A stretch of DNA of 64,000 nt, taken from assembly GCF_001577835.2 (NCBI RefSeq), contig NC_029516.1, forward strand, positions 49,263,766 through 49,327,765, given 5' to 3'. Position numbers and translations under genes: made by a program. The number at the start of each line of letters is the position of its first letter. The first letter of the stretch is position 1. Below the pieces are notes generated by a model. The model searched no databases. It was not told the DNA's origin and saw only the letters and a list, made by a program, of their open reading frames with translations. Positions 9,080 through 20,403 of this stretch are shown piece by piece. This DNA is from Coturnix japonica (lineage: Eukaryota; Chordata; Aves; Galliformes; Phasianidae).

Positions 9080-12000
9080 TTTCTATTAGTGTTGGCATCA
9101 TCACGTCCTGAGAGTTACCAAGGTCCACTTCACAGAGATAGATAAGTAATACATGTTATTAGGCTACATATGTGTTCAACAAAACAGGGGAGCACCCAAA
9201 CCCTTCCTACTAAAGGAGAATCAGCGCAGTCTGTTGACAGGAAGGTATTCGAGACCTTGTAAAGGCTTTGAAAGGTAGTAGGGAGGTAAGGAGGGAGCAT
9301 AATGACACTTTAAAGCCAGCCACATGGCCAGGCCACATTAGACCTCAGAGGTTAAATGAAAAACAACTAGTTGTGCATCTAGTAACTTTAATTCTGTGGC
9401 AGAATGATTTTTGAAATCATTTTTTGAAATGATTTATTTCGCTAAGTAAGGATAATTGTTCATAAATAAAGTGGCTGGAGGCAGGCACAGCTGCAAAGAT
9501 CCCTTTGCATACCTCAGGTCCAGCTTTTGTATTTGGCTTGACAGGTATTGATCAAATCAGCTACTAACATTTGTCTTTATTTTCAGCTCTTACCTTACAA
9601 ATGGGGAAGCCATTAGACCCAGGCACTGAGGACTTGGTTCGACTTGAAAGGGCTTACCCGTATTCTGCATGACAGACTGGGTGGAGGTAAACCGGGTGCT
9701 GGTGCTTGGACTTCTCCCAGTGTGGATTAGACCACCATCTCAAGTGAAATAACATACAAAAGCAAGAAGAATTGCTGGTGGCATGGATGCATATGTTAGA
9801 AGTTTCGTTGAAACACAGATTAGTGGTTTAATCTTTTCACCATTTTATTTGACATAACTCAGCTGGTAGTATAAACAAAGTTGTAGAAAAGTTAAACAAC
9901 TACAGGAAAAAAAGGCTTACTGAGATGTGTGAACACCAGGACTGCCTAAAAACTTCCAGTGTGGGCCCTCTGCTCAGCACTGCTAAGGATATCCTCTCTC
10001 CCTTGCAGAGACTGAGGAAAGGTGTGGCTCAGCAGGAGAGGCTCTGGCAGAGAAAGATAGTGATGATCAGAGGTAAAATGTTTTGTGAAATAAAAGATTC
10101 AACAGCTGAGCTCATTTTGACTTGAAAACAGTGGAGGGGCTGAAGGGAGAGAAAGGGAGGAAACAAATAGTACAGTTCTCAAATATGTAAGAAGTACTTA
10201 GAGAAGTCTTTTCTGAAGAAAGAAAGGACCTATTTGCTTATTGTGGAGGGGGTGATGTGGGGCTGAAATGCAGCAAGGCAGAGATAAGGACATTGCAGGG
10301 GCAGCAGAGAGCTGCAGGGTAACCATTGCTTTTCTGAACCTTCCCAGGTTGCAACTTTAAGGGCTCATGCTGGGTATAGCAGTGGGCAGATGTGCAGTGT
10401 TACTCTGCCCCTGTGGTCTGCAGTACTCCCCCCACTGGTACTTATTCTGCCCACTTTGCAAATAACTGGTCCCTGACATATTCGTTGTGCCATCAGTTGT
10501 TTTGTTTATAGATGTTTCAGGATGGGAAACCTGTAGTCATTTTGCTTTTAATGTTAACTGGGATATAATATTTAGCACTACAGGATGCTCATCCCTGTTG
10601 GTCCTCAAAGTACCCTACGCTGCTGAAATCCTGCCCTTCCTGCATGTATGTTAGCCCTTGCCATTCTCTGCCAGCAGTGAGCTGGTGTTCACAGATATCA
10701 GAAGTGCAGGGTCACAATATTTACACAACATATATTTCCAGATCCAGGTAGGAAATGCTCAAAGAGCATGCAAATCCGTCCCTTTTTCAAACAGTCCCTT
10801 TGCTCCAATGGTGAGCAGAATTGCTCAAAATAATTCTACCCTGCACACCAAAGCAGTGTATATTTTCTGTTGGCTCACGTAGCAAAACCTCTCCAGAATC
10901 TCTTGGTGTGCATCATTTTGCAAGCTCCCAAAATAATCTGTCTTCTCAATAGTTGGAGCTCACTCACGCACCAAGAGAGGGAACTCAGGAATCTGTTTAT
11001 AAGAGCAGAATTGGATGATTCTGACAGTTATAATGCAAGTGCTAAAACCCAGAGGTATTTGATGTTAATGCAGCATCACGTCTTTAAGCCTGCTAGACCT
11101 AAGACAAAGAGATCCCAGAGCTCTGTTTTTTTATGTATGAGAACATATGGAACAGGTGTTCCTTTGGCTGATAAGGAGCTGCAAATGATGCATCCCAAAA
11201 TCTTTTCCGCGATGACGCTCTCTAGGAGCTCAGCTCAGCATTTTGCCACAAATCTTTTGTCAAGTGATTCCAGTTTCATTCGGAGAGGAATAAAAACCAA
11301 AGCAGCGATTTCTCATTTTCCTACATATCCTCTTGAGAAGAAATTAGTGTATGAAATATTTATCAGCCAGTTAACTCCTGCACCCCGCCCTGGTGTCCAT
11401 CACAGTTGCAGAGGAAGAAGCTGGTTCAAATAAGGCCGGCTTTGTTCCACTCAGAAAGATTTTCCCTTGGCACTCTCTAGATGTAAATATGTCAGATTCC
11501 TGTGGATAATCCTTTCCTGTCAATACCGCTTAGATTGCGGTTGGGATGGAGTCCTACAGTGATGAGTAAGGATGGAAAACATAACAAGCACAGAAAGAAT
11601 CAGGTTTACCTTGAAACTCTCAAATTTTTTTAGTGCTCTGGCTTGTAAACAAGGTTCTAATAATTTTGTGGGTTTTTTTTTTTTTTCCTTTCTCCCTTCT
11701 GACCAAAATTCCCATAAATATATATGTGCCAGGAGATACAGAATATAATGTTTAAATGTTATTTGTTCTGCAGTAATAATCTGAAGTTTCAAGCCGTATT
11801 AGCTCTTTAAATGTCAGCCACTACAGAGCTGCACATTTATGGAGAGCACTGCAAGAGGTATTATCTAAACAAGTGAATTGACAGCTATTAGTGGCAGGTG
11901 AAAAGGAAACAGTGCAGTTCCCAGGATATTTCTCATTTTGGTTTCCCAGCCCTGGAAACCCCAAACGCTCTGCAAAAGGGAGCAGGACCCAGCCTGCAAG

Positions 12001-12682
12001 TGGTCTTCATAGGAGCCAGAGCTGCGCACTGGGCAGCAGGCTGTATCAGAGCTGTGCAGCCCAAGCTGCCTCACCTGGATGACCTTATTGCTCAAGGTCT
12101 GTGAATGGAAAACAGGTCTTCAATGAAGATTTGTAAACCACTCCTTTATAGTTCCTACATACAAATAAGAAACTTAAAAGTTCTGGTGAGGCAAGGGTCC
12201 CAAACCAGATCCCTCTGAAGTCAATAGCTACACTTTATTTCCTTCTCTGGTATAAAATTAAGGCCAAAGCACTTTGCCCAAAGCCACACAGAAAATGTGT
12301 AATAAACCCAACAATGATTTCCAGTACCTAAAGCTCCAAAAATCCTCTCTTCCCCAACAAGTGTGTCAGAGCAGCTTACCAAAATACCTAATAGTTACCA
12401 GAACTTCTCATTCTGAGCAAGGCTTTCCTTTCTGAAGTCTGCTTCTCTGTGCCTGGACACATAAGCAAAAGAAAGTTATCAAAGTATGGAATACAGAGTA
12501 CTATGATCTCTGGTTTAAACAAATACGGCTTATGCTCTTAGGGAAGCAGACTGGGCCCTAGCGCACATTTACTATTTATGTTCAAAAGATTGCAAACATA
12601 AACAGTAGAGATGGTCCAGTGTTCATCATTATGCTCCAGAGTAAACAGCTCACTGAGGGTCAGCCATCCCTGTGCTGTTGTT
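9080..12682. other. Intergenic DNA, no gene recognised
   Basis: Unique-looking AT-rich sequence. The longest open frame (10870-11433, plus strand, 187 codons) matches nothing I recognise and is about what chance allows in a window this size. A small inverted repeat (aaatcatt/aatgattt) lies near 9413-9435, and a T tract at about 11671-11686. No CR1 is visible in this stretch. Confidence 0.55.
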
Positions 12683-12838
12683 TCATAGAATCACATAATC
12701 ATTAAGGTTAGAAAAGACCTCTTAAGACCATCTAGTCCAACTGACCACATCCCTCAGTGCCACATCCACACAATTCTGAACACCTTCAGGGATGGTGACT
12801 GCACCACCTCCCTGGGCAGCCTGTTCCAATACCTCACC
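12683..12838 (-). mobile_element. CR1 LINE fragment (3' end, internally deleted)
   Basis: A reverse-oriented CR1 3' terminus. It starts tcatagaatcacataatcattaagg and continues through ctagtccaactgaccacatc and the ggtgactgcaccacctccc block to cctgttccaatacctcacc. Compared with the copy at 20158 it lacks the piece between ctagtccaac and tgaccacatc (about 25-30 bp). It is short, diverged and non-coding. Confidence 0.88.
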
Positions 12839-13860
12839 AGCTGCTGGAGGTGTGAGCAGAACATGCTACACCATTCAGATGTGGGTTCAGAGATCCTATT
12901 ACTTCTGTTGCACAGAAGACACACTGAGGCATCACAGGTAGTGCCCCCAGTGAATGGAGCCATTGTTACTTGCACCCCAGAGGTTTCAGCCCTCCCCCAA
13001 CAGACCTGGTTGAGAAGGCTTACTTAGGGACATCTGTCTGCTGGAATGCTCTGGGCACCAAACAGCTCTCTCAGTGGCATATTCATGTAGGATTAAACAT
13101 GGACTTCAAGCACCCTGCTGTGATCATTCTTGTCTCATCCTCATTCCAGATTTCTAACATATATTCATGTCTAAAGATGGTATTGTTCTTAGCAATTTCA
13201 TTAAGTATTGTACATTCTTGAGATGGTTTCTGAGAAAGAAAAGAAACTCAGTTCTATCTAACGTGCTTAACACTGAAAAATAAGATATGCAAGAGGAACA
13301 AAAGCTTTTCCATTCAGGAAGGAGATATTTGTACAGCTAAAAATAGTCCTTACGAAGCTTTCATGAACATGAGATTGATGGAAGGATAATTAACATTTGC
13401 TGGAGTCTGAATCCTTAGAGAGAGGTGATCCTTAACTGAGGTGTTAATAACCTCCTAGACCCTTGAAAAATTCCTCTGTTCTTGAATGCATTCGGTGCTC
13501 AAGCAGCATTACAGCATCTCAGAAGCGTGTTGCAGCCTTCCAGTGACTGCAGGCAGGTTGGTGGCAGGACTGGAGAAAGCCCTGACCTCCTCCTCCCTCA
13601 GCCATTGGGTATTTGCAGCCACAACAGCTGTACGGTGTAGCAGGGTGACAGCTCACAGCCCATTTGGGTGCAGGGCAGTCTTCTCTGCTCAAGGCAAGGG
13701 TAAAATATCTTGAAGCCTTCAAGATGAAGACTACCATATTCTCCCTTCCCTCGCTTTGTGGGGTCTTACTACTCATGCAACATGATCCAAGGCCTGTGGA
13801 CATTGAGGAATTGTTCTCTGTTGATTTCCACACTTTCAGGAGGTGCAGAATATTGTGAAA
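12839..13860. other. Intergenic DNA, nothing recognised
   Basis: No exon, RNA gene or named repeat is visible between two CR1 fragments. Open frames at 13486-13858 are short and overlap on both strands without recognisable products. Confidence 0.55.
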
Positions 13861-14050
13861 AGAAAGAGTGGTGCTGCAGTGGCACAGGCTGCCCAGGGAG
13901 GTGGTGCAGTCACCGTCCCTGGAGGTGTTCCAGAGCCGTGTGGATGTGGCACTGAGGGACGTGGTCAGTGGGCATGGTGGGGATGGGCTGGCAGTTGGAC
14001 CAAGTGATCTTAGAGATCTTTTCTCACCTTAATGATTCTATGATTCTATG
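13861..14050 (+). mobile_element. CR1 LINE fragment (3' end)
   Basis: Plus-oriented CR1 3' end: ggtgctgcagtggcacaggc, ggaggtggtgcagtcaccgt, then gtggatgtggcactgaggga and ggatgggctggcagttgg, ending in two ATTCTATG units (14035-14050). It belongs to the same subfamily as the copies at 20158 and 39580. It is 5'-truncated and only 190 bp long. Confidence 0.93.
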
Positions 14051-15054
14051 AAATGGACAAAGGGGAAAGAATTTAGTGACAAAGCAAAGTTTTCAGGGGC
14101 TGAATAGGATGGATATCTACTGCTGTACAGCCTCCAGGCTCACTACTTATTTTCCAGTGTCTGGGGAGCTTTATTATTAGTTTTCCAGAACAAAAAGTCT
14201 TCTATTTCTTCAGTCCACCTCTCAGTATGGACAGAGAGTGCTTACAAATGCAGCTGGCAGTAGATAGTGGAACTCCAGTTTATTTCATACATATAATCCT
14301 CAGTAGTAGTTTTTTGGTTCAGGACACATGCAAGGATCAAGGACTTTAAGCATTGCAATGAAGTGCTCCAGAAGTGCTGTTGCAGCTGCACTAAGCAGCA
14401 AGAGAAATAATGCCTGAACTTTCAGGAATCAGTTCCTATTTACCAAAGTCCACAGAAATCACCAAGGATTGGCTGGAGGTTTGCTTTTTTAGACTTCATT
14501 CATTTGTTCATCCGGCTTGAGGGATCACTACTCACATGTAATCTTGCTGTTCTAGTAGAGGTTCTGCAAATAGTTTTGGAAGAGAAATGAGTGTGTTGTG
14601 GTAATGCCTAGGGTCCCTGGGCCTTGCAGCACCAGTGTTGACTGCCTGCTGAGCATGTCTGGGTAATGCAGCTCTTATGGATGTGAAGCTGTACCCAAGC
14701 ATTAAAATTGCAGTCATCTATCCAAGAGTCTCATTGCATTAGCTTTTGTTTAGATCCTAATTTTCCTTTATTTGTCTACATAAAGCTTTTCTGTAAATAG
14801 GCTTGCTATTTAGTGCTCATTAGAACAGATATAGTTTAATGCTTTACCTATGAAATTAATTCAGTAACAGAGCCGCTGTTTCAAATTATGGTATAAGGCT
14901 AAACCCCTGCTAATGAAAGTATTTAAAGAGAAGCACAACAGTTAAAAAGCTTTTTTTGAGCATTGCTTATTGTTCTTCTCAAGTACTCTCATCTCACAGT
15001 AATAAAAAATTTCCCTGATCCTGAAGAGCGATAAGACACATACAAGATCTATGG
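14051..15054. other. Intergenic DNA, nothing recognised
   Basis: AT-rich unique sequence. No gene, named repeat or long open frame is seen. Confidence 0.55.
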
Positions 15055-15284
15055 AGAAGGAACTGGATGTCCTGGTGGGGAACAAGTTGGTCATAAGCCA
15101 GCCAGTGGCCATCAGGTTGAGGGAGGTGACCCTCTTGCTCTCCTCTGCCCTGCCTAGGCCACATTTGGAATGCTGTGTCCAGATCAGGGTTTTTTAACCT
15201 ACTATAGGTACCTGGTATACCAAGGGGTTGAACCAGATGTTCTCTAGAGGTCCTTTTCAACACATAAGACTCCGTGATTCCATG
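15055..15284 (+). mobile_element. CR1 LINE fragment, internally deleted
   Basis: A diverged plus-oriented CR1. Its left part matches the ORF2 region (aggaactggatgtcctggtg, then ataagccagccagtggcc and aggttgagggaggtgaccct, like the copy at 25437). It then jumps at about 15189-15215 straight to the 3' end (ggggttgaaccagatg, gaggtccttttcaac, ccgtgattccatg). About 400 bp of internal CR1 sequence is missing compared with the 25437 copy. It is older than the other copies, judging by divergence. Confidence 0.75.
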
Positions 15285-16180
15285 TAATCTTTATATATTA
15301 CTGGTAGCTCCCCCCATCCCTGCTGCCACTCTGGAGGATGTGTCCCCACCCAGCTCACCTGTGCTGCTGCACGTGCACCTCGTGAGACCCCAGCTGCCTG
15401 AACCAGGCAGGCCAGGGGATTCCAGGTGATGGCTGTAGGGATGGGCACTGAGAGCAGCTGCCAGCAGTCCCCAAAGCACAGCCCAACACACAAGCAAAAT
15501 CCTCGCTCCACCTCCAAGCCGCACACACTCGCTCGGCAGGAGTCCAGGCTCGAGACTTCTTCAGTAAGTAAAGCAGAGCGTGTTGCAGAGAAGGGAAACT
15601 CCTGGGGAAAGCCCTGGAGAGCAGTGAGAGACTGAAGAGCAGCAGTTAGCATGTCATCAAAACCAACGGCAGCATTTAAAGTGCAGCTGAAATTCTTTCT
15701 GTGCTTTTTGGTTTTAGTCATCACAAGCACATTTCTCTTGCTGGCCGCATTTTGAGTCTCCTTTGCAGTTAGCAAAGAAGAGGTTTGGGTGTGTTGGCAG
15801 ACATCAGCTTCTACCAGTAAGTTTATTCAATACAGCTGTTGAATCCTGATGTTGTAGAGAATCTTACATTGTCGTATTAAGCACCTCGTAAGGACGTGTA
15901 GGATCTGTCTGTTCATTCCCTGCCTCCTCCTGCTCCTTTCATTGGGAATATTTGTTGCAAGCGCTGCACTTCAAGGCAGTTTGCTCAATTCACTCTTTTC
16001 AAAACTAAAGAGAGCTTGTTATCCCATCCATGCCTGCTAACATGAGGAGAACAGCACTTTGTTATGATGGGTCTGAAGGTGTAAAACATCAAGAGCAAGG
16101 AGTTGTGTGGGAGGCTGCACAGCACATCTGGAGCAGCTGCGTGCAGAGCTGTAGCAGCATGCAAAAGAAGAGCACAGCAT

Positions 16181-16233
16181 CCTTAGGATGGGATGCTGTG
16201 CTGAGTGTCCCTAGGATGGGATGTTGTACTGAG
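16181..16233. repeat. Two-copy tandem duplication, period 28
   Basis: A 25-bp block (ccttaggatgggatgctgtg plus ctgag) is repeated at 16209 with about three substitutions. It is a small local duplication with no evident function. Confidence 0.85.
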
Positions 16234-17981
16234 GTCTCCAGTCCAACAGCTTCATTTGTGGAGATGTGAGAGGCCTCCCTCATCACCCTGACAGTATGAA
16301 TGTACTCTAAAGTTATAAAAAAATAAATCCATAATCCATCAAGAATATGTTCTACAGACACATGTTCTACAGAATAGATCTGGTAGTTCCCATCTCTGGG
16401 CAGACTGATCTGCTGATCTGCTGTCTGCTGCTGCCCTAAATCCTTTAACACTCTCAGGCTGGGCAGAGTTTCCCATTTGCTGTCCCAGTGATGCATGGAG
16501 AGACAGGCTGCTGATAACCAGGCTTTTTGTGCCTCTTGAAGAAATGAATGGGATGCAGAGAGCGGAAGGGGCAGCCACCCACTGAGAGTCAGGCTACCAC
16601 CAAGAGGCTATCTAGTGCTAATATGAAGAATGACCGGGCATGTGTGGCTTTTGAGGCACAGATTTAAATCCCCTCGGCCAATGGACCTGCTCCAGAGGAT
16701 CTCTAATCCAGTGGGGCCGAGCTTTGCTTCTGTAATCCTGTTTTTTCCTCTGGGTTTTACAGCCCATAAACTTCCTATTAGTCTCCTTAATGCAAAGCAA
16801 AAAGTCTTCACACTAGCACTTGTTGCATCTGTTTTTATAAGACAAGGGACTTCTTGGTTCCACAGAGCATTCAGGAATAGAATGCATTCAGTAGCCACAA
16901 AGATTTTCCATTAGCTTTATGTTTCTTTTCCTTACAGAACTCGGGACTATATAGCGTAAATGTGCTGCTTGCCTCTGCTCCTTTGTGATGCAAATCTTTG
17001 TTTTTCTCCTTTAAACTTGTTGCCAGATTCTGCCCATGTAAATCCAAACCAAACCCTCTGGCTCTGCCCTCAGACTGCCTACTGGAGCAGAGTGACTGAT
17101 CGATGCTGGCCCTGGTTAGCATGTATGTATGGCCTCTATGTACCCCCTGCCTCCAGTCTTTGGGCAGTTAGCAAGCAGCACTGATGAATGATTGAAGGAT
17201 GCAGCCCTTCCCAGCCTGAATGGTGGTGGCTGAGGGAGCACAGTGCCTGTGAAGTGAACAGGGCAGTCCCTAACACCAGCGATGGGCTGTGCAAATGGGG
17301 AGAAACATCTCTGCTACAGAGCAGGTGTTAGCTGAGGGCTCTGAGGGCCTGGCTGCCTTCTTGTTGGGCTGAATTATATCTGAAGTAAACGTAGAAAATT
17401 AGGGAAACTGCACCTGCAGAAAAATTAGAACAAAGCAGGAAAAGAAACCAGTTATGGCTGTTGTTATCTTGCACCTGTGTTTTAAAAGGAAAAAATACAA
17501 ATTTCCCGTGACTTACACTGGCATAAATGAATATTATTTCTACCAAAGAGTGTGGGGTTACTCAAGCATAAGCACAGGGAGCAACGAGGTCTCACAAAGA
17601 ACAAAGCCCCTGGATGAAATCCATTGCTGGTGTACGCAAATGCATTTCACAGTCCTCAAAGGCGCCCTGCCTGTTTGTACCCATGGTGAATTTGGTTCGT
17701 TTTCCCCAGAGGCCTTTTTCCATTTTAAATATAGCATGCACGCAGATGGCTGGGGCTACAGCGGGATACACGGCTTTGTATTACAGCAGGCAGCTTGACG
17801 TCGGCCTGAGCACAGTGACGTGCTCTGCCATGGTTGCCTTTGGAACTATCAGTGAGCAATATTTCAGCTCCTTGTCACCTTCGGCTTGGGGATGGTTTGC
17901 AGACCCTCAGGCATCAAGGCAAGCATGAAAGATTGTTTAATGCTGACAGGATTTCTTATGAGGCCATTTAAGCAATACAAT

Positions 17982-18082
17982 CACATGTATGTACGCGCAT
18001 ACATACAAGGAGGTATTATTATCTATATACACGCTCATATGTATGTTCTCTGCTGCTGGGTATACACGTGCACATACATGTG
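17982..18082. repeat. Cluster of alternating pyrimidine-purine tracts
   Basis: Strict pyrimidine-purine alternation runs for 25 bp at 17982-18006 (with a central CGCGCA between gtatgta and tacatac arms). It runs for 22 bp at 18061-18082. Shorter tracts (tatatacacgc, catatgtatgt) lie between. This is the sequence pattern that favours Z-DNA. Confidence 0.8.
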
Positions 18083-20157
18083 AAGTTTTTATTGATTACA
18101 ACAATCTCTTGCAAATCAGACACTGCTGTGTATTTTGACTCCTTTCCCTAGGGTCAATGTAGCTGCATACCCGCTGCTCCCATCAAATGCTGTGGCAGTC
18201 ATGCATAATATCCTCCTCTGAATATCCCATTTAGCTCTCACAGACTTGCTTATGATGCTCTGCTGCTGCTTCTTGTAGCTTCAAGTAAATATATACACAT
18301 TAGACTTCCTCAATATCTTGCAACACTGGAGGATATGTCCCACCAGGGCACCTCTGGCAGCTGCTGATCTTGAAATGTGACTGTAAAGCTTTACCTCAGA
18401 CTGAAAAGGCTGCTTTGAGCTTTACCCATCATGCAAAAATGTGTATTTTTGACAGCATCTGTCTGTCATCAAGAATGCCGGGTCTTACACTGCGTTCCCA
18501 AAAGCGCTCCCAGAGTACCAATGCATAAGCATTCAGGTTTTGTTGATCTCTTCATGACTTTTTTGAGTGCAGTGTGCATAATACTATCCTCACTCACAGT
18601 CTGTCTGGTATCAGTGATGCTAAGACCAACTCACACCTAGGTCTGCATGCCCAAAGTTACATTTACCTCTAAAAATCCAATAAAGTAATTGGAAAGTGTT
18701 CTGGGAAGCACTTCTGGATGATTCTGTGTTGCATTTTTCTACAGCCACTGGGTGGTGCTACAGAAAGGGCTGCTCTGCTTTCCAAAGCCAAGCAGGTTTC
18801 TTCTCTCTCTGGACGGTGCTATCCAGAAACATCACATTAGATATAGCGGTGAAGAGAAGCACCCTTCTTCCTTTCACTTCTCCAATGCAAGTATTGCCTT
18901 TGCACTGTCCAAGTTGAAATTATAGAAATCTAGCTATCTCATTTCTCCATTAAATTCCAGTTTAAATCATTTCTATCAAGCATTTGATCTACCCATTGCC
19001 AATGGGGCTGAATATTGCAGGGGTGCCTCAGGAGAACTCTCCCATCTGAATGTGAACACATTCTATGCCCCCATTTGCTTGCTTTCCCTGATGATCCAGC
19101 ACCTGCGTTTGTTCTTTGGCAGCGCTGCTCACAGAAAGCTTTTGGATTGCACATGCAAAAAGAGCTCTTGGAGCAGAGGATGCAACTTTGCTTGGCACAA
19201 AGTCATCAACAGATGGTCAACAACACCCCTCGTTGTCTGGAAAATCCCGTCACACCCTGTGGGTGTCAGCTGGCACAAGGGCATGAAAGGTAAAAGCCCT
19301 CCTTTACATCAAGCAAGGGCAGGAGGGTGATGAGAGGCCCTCAGGCAGTGATTTCTGAAGCTTTGTATCCAGGTCCTAAGGGGGAAAGCCTATGCCTACA
19401 GCAAAGCTGACGCATCTGCCCACAGTGGGAAGTGAGCAGAAGCAGGTAGAATTCAGGTGACATCGTGCTGATGGGGGATGAGTGTGCAGGGAGAAAGTCC
19501 ATCATTTCCAGAGGTTTTGCAGAAGCATCTGTTGATTCCAAGCAGTCGAAGTGGTGTACAAAATCTCTGTAGGCTTCAGTGCCAGAAAAGCCTCCTATAC
19601 GTGGAGCCCTTATTAGTGCAAGCTGAGGTAAAATGAGAAGGATCCGGCCTTGTTAAAGCAATGGGAAGTATGCAGAGGTCACATTGCTTCTCTTATTAAA
19701 ATTGGATGCTTTTTTCATCCTGGTAACAGGCCTTTAAGAATGTTCTTTAGAAATAAGTGTCCTATTCCATTAAAAAAAAACCTGTTTCTTTCTTATAACA
19801 CAATTAATGTCAGCAAAGCATTCTGCAGATCCAAGAAAATTTATTTTTATATAATTCTTGGGAGGCAGGAAAGAGTATTCCAGTTCTGCAGGAGAGATAA
19901 GAAGACACAAGCTTAAAAGTGTTTTTAGGCACTGGGCCAAGTTTTCTGATTCACCATGGCTGATGGAGGACAGAGAGGAATCTCTCCACATCTTTATAGA
20001 CGTGTTTGGGAAGGTAGCTGTTCCCTTCTATCAGCATTTGCTAGAATATCATGTGCTTTGAATTGATGTAGGAGAGCTGATGGCTCTCCATATGTTGCTT
20101 TGATTCTTTCTGTAGGATTCTTCCTGTAGGTCTCTTAAGACTTGTGTTGTCTTACAA

Positions 20158-20403
20158 TCATAGAATCATTAAGGTGGGAAAAGATATCTAAGATCATCTA
20201 GTCCAGCCACCAGCCCATCCCCACCATGCCCACTGACCACATCCCTCAGTGCCACATCCACACGGCTCTGGAACACCTCCAGGGATGGTGACTGCACCAC
20301 CTCCCTGGGCAGCCTGTTCCAACACATCACCGCCCTTTCTGAGGAGAATATTTTCCTAATATCCAATCTGAGCCAAACTGTGGCTGTTACCTCTCATCTT
20401 GGG
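20158..20403 (-). mobile_element. CR1 LINE fragment (3' end)
   Basis: A well-preserved reverse-oriented CR1 3' end: tcatagaatcattaaggtgg at the left edge, then catctagtccagccaccagc, gtgccacatccacacggctc and the ggtgactgcaccacctccc block. It reaches cctaatatccaatctgagcc and the subterminal block ctgttacctctcatc. It is the longest of the reverse-oriented copies in this window. Confidence 0.93.

Larger units (their letters stand above)
15285..20157. other. Intergenic DNA, no gene recognised
   Basis: There is a GC-richer patch at about 15300-15640 containing overlapping open frames on both strands, none recognisable. A two-copy 28-bp tandem duplication lies at 16181-16233, and a cluster of alternating purine-pyrimidine tracts at 17982-18082. 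Otherwise the sequence looks unique. Confidence 0.5.

Noticed and set aside
10870-11433. 187-codon open frame, plus strand, in intergenic DNA
   Set aside because: It is the longest non-exonic frame outside CpG islands, but a rough calculation for 64 kb and six frames predicts about one of this size by chance. It has no recognisable domain, signal or splice context.
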